Positions 1 to 8,356 of a stretch of DNA of 21,093 bases are shown piece by piece. The notes under the pieces were generated by a model. The model searched no databases, had not been told where the DNA came from, and worked only from the letters and a program-made list of their open reading frames with translations. Origin of the DNA: a virus; the IMG/VR virus record IMGVR_UViG_3300046337_000126, positions 1 to 21,093 of that record; one strand, 5' to 3'. The stretch's first letter is position 1, and each line of letters starts with the position of its first letter. The position numbers were made by a program, and so were the translations under genes.

Positions 1-2605
1 TGAATAACAGAGAATTTTGTCCTACCGCAGTATTGTTGCTTCCCGTTGTGTTATAATATAGAGATTGTGAACCCATTGCGGTGTTAAGGCTACCCGTACT
101 ATTGCTTTGAAGTGCTGAAATACCTATGGAAGTGTTGTAATATCCAGTGGTCATTACTTGTTGAGAATACGCCCCCACCGCAGTATTGTAAGACCCTTGA
201 TAATTTAAGGTTGCCGTACTGCCAATTGTGAAGTTGCCCGAACCCTTTCCAACGAAAGTGTTCTCTCCCAAAGTCGTTACTGTTCCATTATTTCCGTAAA
301 AGAAGTCATGGATAAACCTATTCCCATCTTTGTAAATTATGCCATAAGGGTTGCCACTATTGTAAGTTGTTGTCGGTAGTTTAAAGTTTTTAGTTATTTC
401 TAACTGATGATTTGGTGACGTTGTGCCTATGCCTACGTTGCCACTAGAAGTGATACTTACCCTTTCTGTATTATTTGTGTGAAAAGCTAAAGCGTGATTA
501 CTGTAATTGCCTACCCAAGACTTACTATTTGCACTATCGGGGCTTATTACCAAATCCACAGAACCCGAAATAAAACCTAAAGCGGGTGAATTTCTATCGC
601 TTCCTGTTGTAACTATTTGGAATGCTCCCCAATTTGATGTTTCAACCTTTAATTTATAAGTAGGCACTGAACTTGTACCCACCCCCACATTAGTTCCGTT
701 ATCAAATATCTGCGAATTAGTAAACCCACTACCATTCCACTTAGGTACATAGTTGGTCGTTAAACTACCACCCAATAGTGTATTAACATGAGTTGCTGTT
801 GCTATCACGAACTTTCCCGTTGCATCTGCATAAGCTAAACCAGTATTAAAGCCCGTTTGTAAGATTGAGCCTGTTACATGGAGTTTTTCTGTTGGTGACG
901 TTGTTCCTATTCCTACGTTGCCATTGGAAGTGATTCTAAATCGCTCAACGTTATTGGTGTGTAAAGTAATAGATGCAAATGATGTGGTATTTACCAAACT
1001 TGTGTTTCCTGTTCCTGAATTATAAAATTCTAAATAACCACTTCCTGCTTCAGCCCCATTTCCAAAATCTAATCCAGCACCAATTCTTTTTGATGGTTGC
1101 ATTTGTACGGTTTCTCTAAGTCTAGTATTTCCAACTACATCAAAAAATACACTTGGAACTGTAGTTCCAACACCAACCGCACCAGTAGATGTTATAGTCA
1201 AAAAAGTGCCTACGGCATTTAAAAACTTAAACCCATAAGCACTAGATGTGCTTCCAATATTTACAAACCTATTACTAAAATCGCCATCTCCTGTTACAGT
1301 AAAATAGCCCGCCCTATTTGCATCAGAATTGTTGTATAAAGTTAATCCCTGACCACTTGTATGCTCAATTATTTGACTTCCCCCTAAAATATGAAATTTA
1401 GCATTTGGAGAACCATGACCAATCCCCACATTAGTGCCATTATCAAAAATCTGCGAATTAGCCAAAGTTGTTCCGTTGGACTTTGTAACGTAATTTGCAG
1501 TTAATGAAGGGAGTGTAAATTTAGCGTTTAATTGAGTTTGAATTGCACTTGTAACGCCTTTTACATAACTTAATTCCGTTAAAGAAGGATAAGTCGCAAC
1601 CGCTAAAGAAACCAACTTCTTATTAGAATCTGTGGCTATCAGTTCCGATGCAGTTAATTCTGAACCAATCAAGTTCGGAACGGTCAATCCCCCACTTCGC
1701 CACATTCCCACTTGGGAATTGTTCCTTAGTATTTGAATATCAAAATTACCGCCAGTAGTTCCGAAGATAGTTTGTGCAGTTGCCACATTCCCTGCAAGCA
1801 TCCAAGCCGTTCTATCCGTAGCAATTATACTATTGCCCGTCATATTCAGCATATCTGCCGAAAGTGTAAAGGCATTTAAAGAAGACTTTAACTCAAAACC
1901 TAAAGAACTAGGCTTTAAATAATCTGTAACGGCTCCTAATAAGTTTGTCCAATTGATAGAATTACTAGCGTTACCCTCTTTTACAACATTCAAAACACCT
2001 CCCGTAAGAGTAGCAGTGTGCATTTGCACCACATTGTAAGTAGCATTACCAATAGTTATCTTGTTCGTAGCCATATCTACAGCTAAAACAAGTCTACCGT
2101 TCATTCTAAAGCCATCAGAACCATTTAGCTGAACTATATTAAATGACCCCCTATACAGCTCGAACTTAAAGAATGGATTATCTCCACCCAAAGAGTAGTT
2201 GCCAGTAGGAAACCTTCTAATGTCAGAGTCTTCTAATCCATCATCAGAGAATAAAGAAATGGTTTGTGGTGTACCTTTAAAAGAAAAAGATACTTCTTGA
2301 ACTTGTGTAGTAGTTTGTGGCGTTTTATTGCCACTGAATAAAGGATAAGAAACTATCTTTCCTGTTCCATCGTAAGCGAGTAGTGCAACGGGATTCCCTA
2401 TATAAGATTTATCTGTAGTGTATTTTGTAAGTTGTACTTGTCCATTCTCTAATTCCTGGATATTAGAATCTACTAATCCTTTTTCTCCACCTTTAGGAAT
2501 AACGCCTTTTTTTACATTAGAATTACCGCCAGAAGACAGTTCACTTATCGGCAAATCAAAAAGCTCTCCTGTATTTGTTTTTGCTATTATTGAAACTATC
2601 TCCAT
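1..2605 (-). CDS. Long tail fibre / receptor-binding protein (partial, C-terminus off the window)
   Basis: An open frame of 868 codons runs from ATG at 2605 to the window edge with no stop, so the C-terminus lies beyond position 1. The start reads MEIVSIIAKTNTGELFDLPI. The middle contains several copies of a VGIGTTSP-type motif (GNVGIGTTSPTEKLHV, GNVGIGTTSPNHQLEI, VGVGTTVPS), each followed by a short module and often by NYVPKWNGS/NSQIFDNGTNVG. The visible end switches to about 20-residue repeats (NTFVGKGS, NTAVGAYS, NTSIGISA, NTAMGSQS, NTAVGQNS) of the Hep_Hag/YadA-head kind. Such modules are known from trimeric fibrous phage tail proteins and from Bacteroidetes surface proteins. It is the last gene seen in the structural operon, which supports a virion fibre that contacts the host. 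Fibres of this kind often end in a self-cleaving chaperone domain; here that part is not visible. The family assignment is firm, the receptor role is inferred. Confidence 0.85.
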   Translation of the reverse strand, partial: MEIVSIIAKTNTGELFDLPISELSSGGNSNVKKGVIPKGGEKGLVDSNIQELENGQVQLTKYTTDKSYIGNPVALLAYDGTGKIVSYPLFSGNKTPQTTTQVQEVSFSFKGTPQTISLFSDDGLEDSDIRRFPTGNYSLGGDNPFFKFELYRGSFNIVQLNGSDGFRMNGRLVLAVDMATNKITIGNATYNVVQMHTATLTGGVLNVVKEGNASNSINWTNLLGAVTDYLKPSSLGFELKSSLNAFTLSADMLNMTGNSIIATDRTAWMLAGNVATAQTIFGTTGGNFDIQILRNNSQVGMWRSGGLTVPNLIGSELTASELIATDSNKKLVSLAVATYPSLTELSYVKGVTSAIQTQLNAKFTLPSLTANYVTKSNGTTLANSQIFDNGTNVGIGHGSPNAKFHILGGSQIIEHTSGQGLTLYNNSDANRAGYFTVTGDGDFSNRFVNIGSTSSAYGFKFLNAVGTFLTITSTGAVGVGTTVPSVFFDVVGNTRLRETVQMQPSKRIGAGLDFGNGAEAGSGYLEFYNSGTGNTSLVNTTSFASITLHTNNVERFRITSNGNVGIGTTSPTEKLHVTGSILQTGFNTGLAYADATGKFVIATATHVNTLLGGSLTTNYVPKWNGSGFTNSQIFDNGTNVGVGTSSVPTYKLKVETSNWGAFQIVTTGSDRNSPALGFISGSVDLVISPDSANSKSWVGNYSNHALAFHTNNTERVSITSSGNVGIGTTSPNHQLEITKNFKLPTTTYNSGNPYGIIYKDGNRFIHDFFYGNNGTVTTLGENTFVGKGSGNFTIGSTATLNYQGSYNTAVGAYSQQVMTTGYYNTSIGISALQSNSTGSLNTAMGSQSLYYNTTGSNNTAVGQNSLLF

Positions 2606-2646
2606 TCAAATAATTTTTTCTACAAAATAACAAAATTTTTTCTAAT

Positions 2647-2671
2647 AAAAAAAGAGACCGTAGCCCCTTTT
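2647..2671 (-). terminator. Weak candidate terminator after the 255-aa gene
   Basis: Read on the minus strand, AAAAGGG and CTCTTTT flank an 8-nt spacer and can pair (four A-U pairs, then G-C, G-U, G-C), followed by a run of T. It lies just past the stop of the 255-aa gene and before the tail-fibre start. The stem is short and rich in A-U, so termination is plausible but probably leaky. Confidence 0.4.
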
Positions 2672-2678
2672 AATTATT

Positions 2679-3446
2679 TTATCCTACACTTGCTATGATT
2701 GCATCCAAAAGGTCGGGGTCAGTAGCCTCTAATTCATCAATTAAGGCTTGTCTATCCCAATCTTCTCCTTCGTAAAGGAAGATTACTTTCTTGCTGAAAG
2801 ATACGGTCTTGGCAACATAATCAGTTATCAATTTCTTTCTTTGAACAGCCTTGTTTACCATCTTTAAAACATCCTTTCCTCCTAATGTTTCAATAACACT
2901 TAGGATAGCAGAAGCCTTGGTATCAGCAAGGTCATATAACCCCTCTTTGCCAACTACATTAAGTGCGGTGCCTAACTCTTTAACCTCTTCCGGATTTAGG
3001 TTTTGAATCATAGACTTAACCTTAATGGTAGTCTCTTTTGACTCCAATCTTTCAGCATCTTCTTTCTCTGGGTTAAGCTCTCTGAAAATTGCTTGCTTTG
3101 ATGGGTCTCTGTGAATATTACTTGCGTTGAAGTTTGACCATTTGAAGAACTTGTAAATTACTTCATGTCTAATATTACCACTCTCTAACACCATTTTACC
3201 CCCCGATTGTGGTAAGAACATTAAGTCAAACTCATAATTCGGTGTTCCATCTATACCGAAACTTAATACAGAACCTATCTCGTACATCTCTCCTTCGAAG
3301 ATAATAACGTCTTTAGGTGGTATAAGTGTTAATGGGATAATCTTTAACCCTTTATTTATAGGGTCGTCAGCGATGCTTAATAGTTCAAAAATTACTTGTT
3401 TACCTTTTGGAATTTTTGTTTCCTTAAATTGCTTAAAATCGTTCAT
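2679..3446 (-). CDS. Putative head-to-tail or capsid-associated structural protein
   Basis: A protein of 255 aa that I do not recognise by family. The first ~100 residues are rich in beta-type segments (GKQVIFELL, KDVIIFEGEMYEIGSVLSFG). The remainder is charged and mostly helical, with a lysine-rich stretch near 200-225 and an acidic C-terminus. There is no signal peptide or membrane segment. It lies between the major capsid and tail-fibre genes on the same strand, the usual place for head-completion, neck or capsid-decoration proteins; that role is from position only. The start is preceded by TTTAAACAAATAAC, the A/T leader seen before many genes here. A hairpin terminator separates it from the capsid gene, so its transcript level is likely lower than that of the capsid. 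Confidence 0.7.
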   Translation of the reverse strand: MNDFKQFKETKIPKGKQVIFELLSIADDPINKGLKIIPLTLIPPKDVIIFEGEMYEIGSVLSFGIDGTPNYEFDLMFLPQSGGKMVLESGNIRHEVIYKFFKWSNFNASNIHRDPSKQAIFRELNPEKEDAERLESKETTIKVKSMIQNLNPEEVKELGTALNVVGKEGLYDLADTKASAILSVIETLGGKDVLKMVNKAVQRKKLITDYVAKTVSFSKKVIFLYEGEDWDRQALIDELEATDPDLLDAIIASVG

Positions 3447-3459
3447 CTGTTATTTGTTT

Positions 3460-3489
3460 AAAAATGCCCTACCGAGAACCGATAGGGCA
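3460..3489 (-). terminator. Rho-independent terminator after the capsid gene
   Basis: On the minus strand TGCCCTA at the 5' side pairs perfectly with TAGGGCA at the 3' side (3465-3489). G-U and G-C pairs extend this to about 11 pairs around a 3-nt loop, and five T follow at once. It starts 8 nt past the capsid stop codon and lies within the leader of the next gene. This is the best terminator in the window; it probably limits read-through from capsid into the downstream virion genes. Confidence 0.8.
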
Positions 3490-3497
3490 AATATGTG

Positions 3498-4817
3498 TTA
3501 CGCTTGAATTTTGAAAACACCTAACTTCTTAGGGTCGATTATCTCAACACCTTCTTGGCTGTAAATATCACGTCTGTACTCTCTAGTATTGTTGGTCTTG
3601 CCAGGAGACAATGCACCAGTCTCAACCTCCATATACTTTAGTGATTTTTTGCCATCAAATGCCATGTATCTATTTCTGATTCTAGGAACAGAAGCACCCC
3701 CTTTAATCATCGCCTTGTCTGTAGGAAGCAAAAGGATCTCTTTCTTAAATGCTTCATATCCTACTGCACCCGTCAATCCCTTATGCTCCAAAGGCTTAAA
3801 TCTTTGAATGTGTAAGGTATAACCACCAAATCTTATTGACTTTGCACCGAAAGCTAAAGAAATATCTTTACTACCATTATAGGCTGCATAAGAAATTCCA
3901 CCACCCGAAAAGGCTGCGTTAGTTGCTGCGTTTACGTCAATTGCCAAGTGAGCCGTTTGACCCGCCAAAGCCATATATTCTGTTCCGCAACGAGCTGCAT
4001 CCATTAATACCGCAAGGGCTCTACCATCAACAATAATGTCAAAAGTTCCAGAAGAAGCAGTTTGTCCTGTAAAACCAGTGCCATTTGCAGTAGTTCTAAT
4101 TCCCTCTGTAAAGTAGGTCATCTTTCCATCAGCAGCAGCAAAACTATCCTTTACTCCAAATATCTTTTGGTTAGCTACTTGCATTCTATGAATCAATAAT
4201 TGTTGAGCCAATACTTTGTCCAACATATAGTACTGTCCATTGTACTCAATCTCTACCTTAGTAGCACCTCCAATATCTGTAATAGAATCTCCAGACTCAA
4301 ATATTTGGATGTTGTTTTGACGCTTCAATAGAGTTGGTTGTCTTACATCCGTAGAGTTTGAACCACCTTCACCACCAGCATTTGATAAGATAATCAAAGA
4401 CATTGCATCAGTAGTCGCAGGAATGTTTGTGCTACCAATTGGCTTAACCACTACATCCCAGTTTGAACTATTAGCAGTAACAGACCACACAAAACCAGTT
4501 ACACCGTTTGGAAACAAGATTGTCTCTCTTACCCTTGGAACAGCAGCAGTTCCCAAGAACACGATAGTTTTATTTGCATTTCCAGTTCCTAAGGTAGTAG
4601 TACCTACAGTAGTTGCTATCGACTGCACTGTATCTTCCTCAAGGTGGTCAAAAACAGGAACTCCTGTAATCTCTTCTCCACCAGACATCATATCCATCCA
4701 ATCAAAGTAGCCCATTTCGTCTCTGTAAGCATCTACGTACTTAGCTAAGACTTGTCTTTGAGCAAAACCACTAGCTAGAGTGGCTATTCCGTTTATCGTT
4801 ACATTAGTATTTGCCAT
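3498..4817 (-). CDS. Major capsid protein (probable)
   Basis: A protein of 439 aa, rich in Ala, Gly and Thr, with no signal peptide or membrane helix, starting MANTNVTINGIATLASGFA. Residues ~20-60 (QRQVLAKYVDAYRDEMGYFD) look like an N-terminal arm followed by a helix. The rest alternates beta-rich and Gly-rich stretches, and the C-terminal part (RNRYMAFDGKKSLKYMEVET) is basic. I assign it as major capsid from position and size: it lies directly after an acidic scaffold-like protein, downstream of terminase and portal, and is flanked by a strong promoter upstream and a strong terminator downstream, as expected for the most abundant virion protein. The HK97 fold is expected for tailed phages but I cannot see it directly. 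The start is preceded by AGAAAAAAGAA, an A-rich leader without a Shine-Dalgarno site. Confidence 0.75.
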   Translation of the reverse strand: MANTNVTINGIATLASGFAQRQVLAKYVDAYRDEMGYFDWMDMMSGGEEITGVPVFDHLEEDTVQSIATTVGTTTLGTGNANKTIVFLGTAAVPRVRETILFPNGVTGFVWSVTANSSNWDVVVKPIGSTNIPATTDAMSLIILSNAGGEGGSNSTDVRQPTLLKRQNNIQIFESGDSITDIGGATKVEIEYNGQYYMLDKVLAQQLLIHRMQVANQKIFGVKDSFAAADGKMTYFTEGIRTTANGTGFTGQTASSGTFDIIVDGRALAVLMDAARCGTEYMALAGQTAHLAIDVNAATNAAFSGGGISYAAYNGSKDISLAFGAKSIRFGGYTLHIQRFKPLEHKGLTGAVGYEAFKKEILLLPTDKAMIKGGASVPRIRNRYMAFDGKKSLKYMEVETGALSPGKTNNTREYRRDIYSQEGVEIIDPKKLGVFKIQA

Positions 4818-4850
4818 TTCTTTTTTCTAAAATTAAAAATTTAATAAATC

Positions 4851-5963
4851 TCAACTACCCAACAAGGCAGTCGCAAAGCCTGTTAAGTCTTCGGGTAATC
4901 CAGTGTCTTTATTCACCGAACCTCCACCTAACGAGGTATTTCTTGACGCAGGAGAACTCGTATTCTTAAAGCCTCCAACCACTTGCTTCTTCCCTATGGC
5001 GATACCTTTCTTTATTAGGATGTTATCATGAGATTGTGGATTGATTGCGTAATTCGCCCACTTGGCATACGCTTCATACATAAACTCACCATTTTTATCC
5101 AAGAATAATTTCTTGATAAACCCAACGGGGTCAACAACTGATTCAGCAATCGACTTCATGTTATCTATTGGAACAAAAATAGGCCCATCTTTGTCTTGTA
5201 TAGATACTTTCAAATCTTTAAGTACCTCCGCAAAATCACTTTCAGCACGAGATATTAGAGACTCTTTCTCTGCAATCATGTCTTCTTCGCTCATTTGTGG
5301 TGCAGCTTCTTGCTGATATTCTATTTCTACGTCACTAGAATATTTCTCTATTATTTCTGTCCTCTTTCTTTCGAGATTGGACTTGATCTTTGATGCCTTT
5401 AACACCAATTCTTCTTCGTACAACTTACTATCATCGGGGTCTTCTAAGTCATAACTGTCTTCTAATTCCCTAACTATTTTGCTAAGTTTCTTTTTTATCA
5501 ACCCTTCCGATGCTCCTTGGTTATCAGGATTAGCACGTATGTCAAATTCTATAAGTTCTAGTGGGCTTAGTTTCTCGTAAGACTTTCCTAAGATACCACT
5601 AATCTCTTGAAAACCACCCTCGTTTTCGCTAAGGTAATTGTATAAAATCTTTTGTGTATCGTTCTTGAAAGGAATGGAAGTTTTCTTAGTTTCTAGTATA
5701 GGCTCCTTCTTTTCAACTACAACTTCTTCTTCTGGCTTTTTCTCAATTGTAAACCTGTCCTCTATCTCTTCTTCCTCTACATCCGATACAACTTCCTCTA
5801 CATTTTTTTTTACATCTTCTACTATGTTTTCTTCTGTCTTTGGTTCGATAACTTCTTCTTGAGTATCTTCTTCTTCTCCAACCCTTTCGACAAGGTCGTT
5901 ATTTTCAAAGACCGCCTTTAATAAAGCATCGTCTGTACTTACTTGTTCAATAACTTCTGCCAT
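4851..5963 (-). CDS. Probable capsid scaffolding protein
   Basis: A protein of 370 aa. Residues ~1-95 are strikingly acidic and low in complexity, with many Glu/Val/Asp/Lys (for example VEEVVSDVEEEEIEDR). The middle (~100-260) is charged and predicted helical or coiled-coil (LERKRTEIIEKYSSD, AEKESLISRAESDFAEVLKDLK). The last ~60 residues are Gly/Ser/Asn-rich (NTSSPASRNTSLGGGSVN) and end in DLTGFATALLGS. This combination, directly upstream of the probable major capsid gene, is typical of tailed-phage scaffolds, which bind capsid through a short C-terminal segment and leave the mature head. No protease motif is evident. A good Bacteroidetes promoter lies 20 nt upstream of the ATG, so this gene and the capsid gene likely form their own transcription unit. 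Confidence 0.7.
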   Translation of the reverse strand: MAEVIEQVSTDDALLKAVFENNDLVERVGEEEDTQEEVIEPKTEENIVEDVKKNVEEVVSDVEEEEIEDRFTIEKKPEEEVVVEKKEPILETKKTSIPFKNDTQKILYNYLSENEGGFQEISGILGKSYEKLSPLELIEFDIRANPDNQGASEGLIKKKLSKIVRELEDSYDLEDPDDSKLYEEELVLKASKIKSNLERKRTEIIEKYSSDVEIEYQQEAAPQMSEEDMIAEKESLISRAESDFAEVLKDLKVSIQDKDGPIFVPIDNMKSIAESVVDPVGFIKKLFLDKNGEFMYEAYAKWANYAINPQSHDNILIKKGIAIGKKQVVGGFKNTSSPASRNTSLGGGSVNKDTGLPEDLTGFATALLGS

Positions 5964-5982
5964 ATATTTTGTATATTTGTTG

Positions 5983-6014
5983 CAAACTTATGTATATTTT
6001 GCTATTCAAGCAAA
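5983..6014 (-). promoter_or_regulatory. Bacteroidetes-type promoter for scaffold and capsid
   Basis: On the minus strand the -33 element TTTG (6011-6014) and the -7 element TAAGTTTG (5983-5990) are separated by exactly 20 nt, matching the known consensus TTTG-N19-21-TAnnTTTG. It fills the gap between the portal stop and the scaffold ATG at 5963, which would leave a leader of only about 10-15 nt. Confidence 0.8.
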
Positions 6015-6018
6015 AAAA

Positions 6019-8355
6019 CTACTCTTTTTTATCTGTTTCTGCCTTAATCCCCTCTTTAATTACGTCACTTTGGGTTTCTACAGCCGTTTTTTGTGCTACT
6101 GACTGTGCTGACCTATCAGAACTATATATCTTAGCATCTGCTTGTAGCTTATTTCCATCTACTCTTCCGGTTACTTCTATTTCCTTCATGTACACTTCAA
6201 ATCCGTACTTTTCTCTAATTATAGTCAGTTCTGCTTCTGTGCTAATCTTCTTAAACTCCACATCCAACGAATGTTTGGCTTGAAGCTCTTGCATCTTTGA
6301 CTCTGTAGCTGCTTTTGCAGATTCAATCTGTGAGCGCATAGCCATCTCTTGATTCTGAATAGTTCTTTTTTGTTGTTCTTCTGCATTCTCTTCTACTCTA
6401 TTCGCAAGTACAGCTTCGGCTTGCTTTAAGTTTTTAACGTTTTCTACTACAAAGGAATCCGCTATAGTGATTTGGTTGCTCTGAATTGCTAAAGCGACTT
6501 TTTCTTGTAACCTTTGGTACTGTGCATCCGTAGGTTCGTCTCTTACCTCAATTCCAAGCTCTCTAGTGGTATAATTTTCTCCGAACTTAAAGAAGTTTAT
6601 ACTTTCTTCTCCTATTGCATTGATGTAGTTGTCGAGTCTTCCATCTTCCGCAGCATCTTGTACTCTTAGTAAAAGTCCGGTGGCTAGAGATTCAAAACAA
6701 GTTCTTTCTGCCCTTGCCATGTACTCAATACTATTATTAGTACTTTCACTTGCTCTTTCGGCTACAGCTTTAAGTGTTCTTTCGCCTGGCGTGCTTCCAT
6801 CAGTCAAGTCGTTAAACCCTCCTATCTGTTGGAATAAGCCTATGCCGTTCTGAATTTCGTTAAAGTATCTACTTGCTTCATCTCCTAAGCCGTTGTTTAG
6901 TTCGGTTATAGGTGCAGACCTACTAAAGCTACCGTCTTCTTTTATAGAGCGATAGATTAAGCTACCCGTCTTTTTCCAGAAGTCATACTGTTCAATAGCC
7001 GTTAGTGATTGTCCACCTTTACCGATAGGAACGTTTTCTAAAGCGGTAATATCGATTAGAATACCCTTCTTTTTAGCATTTACGATAACGTCTTGGTACT
7101 TCATAAAGGCAATTTGCACTACGTCAACGATAGGAATGTAGTTTTCTGACATCCCCCTGGTTTCCATATTGTCAAGATTCGGAGCAAATACGTGGTAGCA
7201 CGACTGAACATCAGCTAGATTATTTGCCGCCCTTTTCATATCTGTCTGTATTCCACAACCAAAATAGATGTCTGTTCCTATTACCCACTTTGCAGTGTAC
7301 TTAACTGGATAGTCAGTAGTCTTATAGTCAGAACCCTTTTCTATATAATTGACACTTTTCACCCTCTTGGTCTTTACCTCGTTTCCTAACTTGTCTTTTC
7401 CAAACTGTACTACGTAAGAATCTTCTCCGTCAAACTCTATATCCAATACCTTTACTCTTTCGTTTTCGTAGTCCTTTGGATCAACGTGACTCTTATCGAA
7501 ACTTTCATAAGAGTAAGTGCTTCCTCTCTTTTTAAATAGTTCTACGTATTGTTCTTCCCGAATCTCTTTCTTTATATCTAATTGTTTTAAGTCTCCTATG
7601 GTATAGTCTAATACTTCGCCACGATAGAAAGAGTCTCTAAAATCAGAAAACCTACAACGGGAAACAATAAAATCTCTTACATCAACAAAGCGTTCTTTTA
7701 TATCTCCATTAATATCTACATAGTCCTTATATCCAATGAAGCCGTAATCGTGAAGTTGCTCTATGTTCATTTGCCTTATAGCATCATGCCCACAGTTGTT
7801 CATAATTATAGCTAAGATTTGCTCGGCCTTAATCTCATAAGCAGACTTATAGCCATACTTCATGTATATGTCTAGTTGCTTTTGAGTCTTAAACCCTTGG
7901 TCGGGTGCTTCAACAAGGTCTTCCGGCATATCATTCTCCACAAGGGTTTTCCTAAGTTCTATCTTGGACAAATTTCTTGCGTAGTACTTATTCTTTTCTT
8001 CTATTGAGATTGGATCTATTGCAGTTAGGTTGATGCCGTAAGAGTTCTTGAGTAGTGTGGTCTTAGTCATCCTTGCATACTTAGACACAATAGGCAAAGG
8101 CTCTTTAACTGCTTTTAACCATGACTTATCTGCATTGGCCGAATCAATATCTAGTAGATTAAAGTATTTAGCCATGTCCTGTCTACCAGTCATGTACCTT
8201 CGAATATTGCTGTATCTATCTCTTCCGTTGTAGAAAGATTGGGTATTCATACTGTTCCAATCAGACCAACAAGCCTTGATATAGCTTTGAATCCAAGTTT
8301 TGCTACCTCTGTTTGGGTCTAGTGGGGATGGGAAAGAAGTGTTTTTGTCTATCAT
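6019..8355 (-). CDS. Portal protein (probable)
   Basis: A protein of 778 aa when started at ATG 8355 (MIDKNTSFPSPLDPNRGSK). An ATG at 8385 is possible but would overlap the terminase gene by 29 nt. The ATG at 8355 sits one base past the terminase TAA (TACTAAAATG), a common coupling arrangement, so I prefer it. The protein is large, soluble and mixed alpha/beta, without membrane segments. The last ~130 residues are a long charged helix rich in Gln, Glu, Lys and Ala (EENAEEQQKRTIQNQEM onward), as in portals of large podoviruses. Order is the main evidence: terminase large subunit immediately upstream, scaffold and capsid immediately downstream. The portal forms the 12-subunit ring at one vertex through which DNA is packaged. 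The length resembles portals of crAss-like phages, but I cannot confirm membership. Confidence 0.8.
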   Translation of the reverse strand: MIDKNTSFPSPLDPNRGSKTWIQSYIKACWSDWNSMNTQSFYNGRDRYSNIRRYMTGRQDMAKYFNLLDIDSANADKSWLKAVKEPLPIVSKYARMTKTTLLKNSYGINLTAIDPISIEEKNKYYARNLSKIELRKTLVENDMPEDLVEAPDQGFKTQKQLDIYMKYGYKSAYEIKAEQILAIIMNNCGHDAIRQMNIEQLHDYGFIGYKDYVDINGDIKERFVDVRDFIVSRCRFSDFRDSFYRGEVLDYTIGDLKQLDIKKEIREEQYVELFKKRGSTYSYESFDKSHVDPKDYENERVKVLDIEFDGEDSYVVQFGKDKLGNEVKTKRVKSVNYIEKGSDYKTTDYPVKYTAKWVIGTDIYFGCGIQTDMKRAANNLADVQSCYHVFAPNLDNMETRGMSENYIPIVDVVQIAFMKYQDVIVNAKKKGILIDITALENVPIGKGGQSLTAIEQYDFWKKTGSLIYRSIKEDGSFSRSAPITELNNGLGDEASRYFNEIQNGIGLFQQIGGFNDLTDGSTPGERTLKAVAERASESTNNSIEYMARAERTCFESLATGLLLRVQDAAEDGRLDNYINAIGEESINFFKFGENYTTRELGIEVRDEPTDAQYQRLQEKVALAIQSNQITIADSFVVENVKNLKQAEAVLANRVEENAEEQQKRTIQNQEMAMRSQIESAKAATESKMQELQAKHSLDVEFKKISTEAELTIIREKYGFEVYMKEIEVTGRVDGNKLQADAKIYSSDRSAQSVAQKTAVETQSDVIKEGIKAETDKKE

Positions 8356-8356
8356 T

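Noticed and set aside
4423-5862. Several plus-strand frames opposite the capsid and scaffold genes
   Set aside because: Ser/Thr/Val-rich translations typical of the antisense of acidic or Ala/Thr-rich genes; no leader or promoter.
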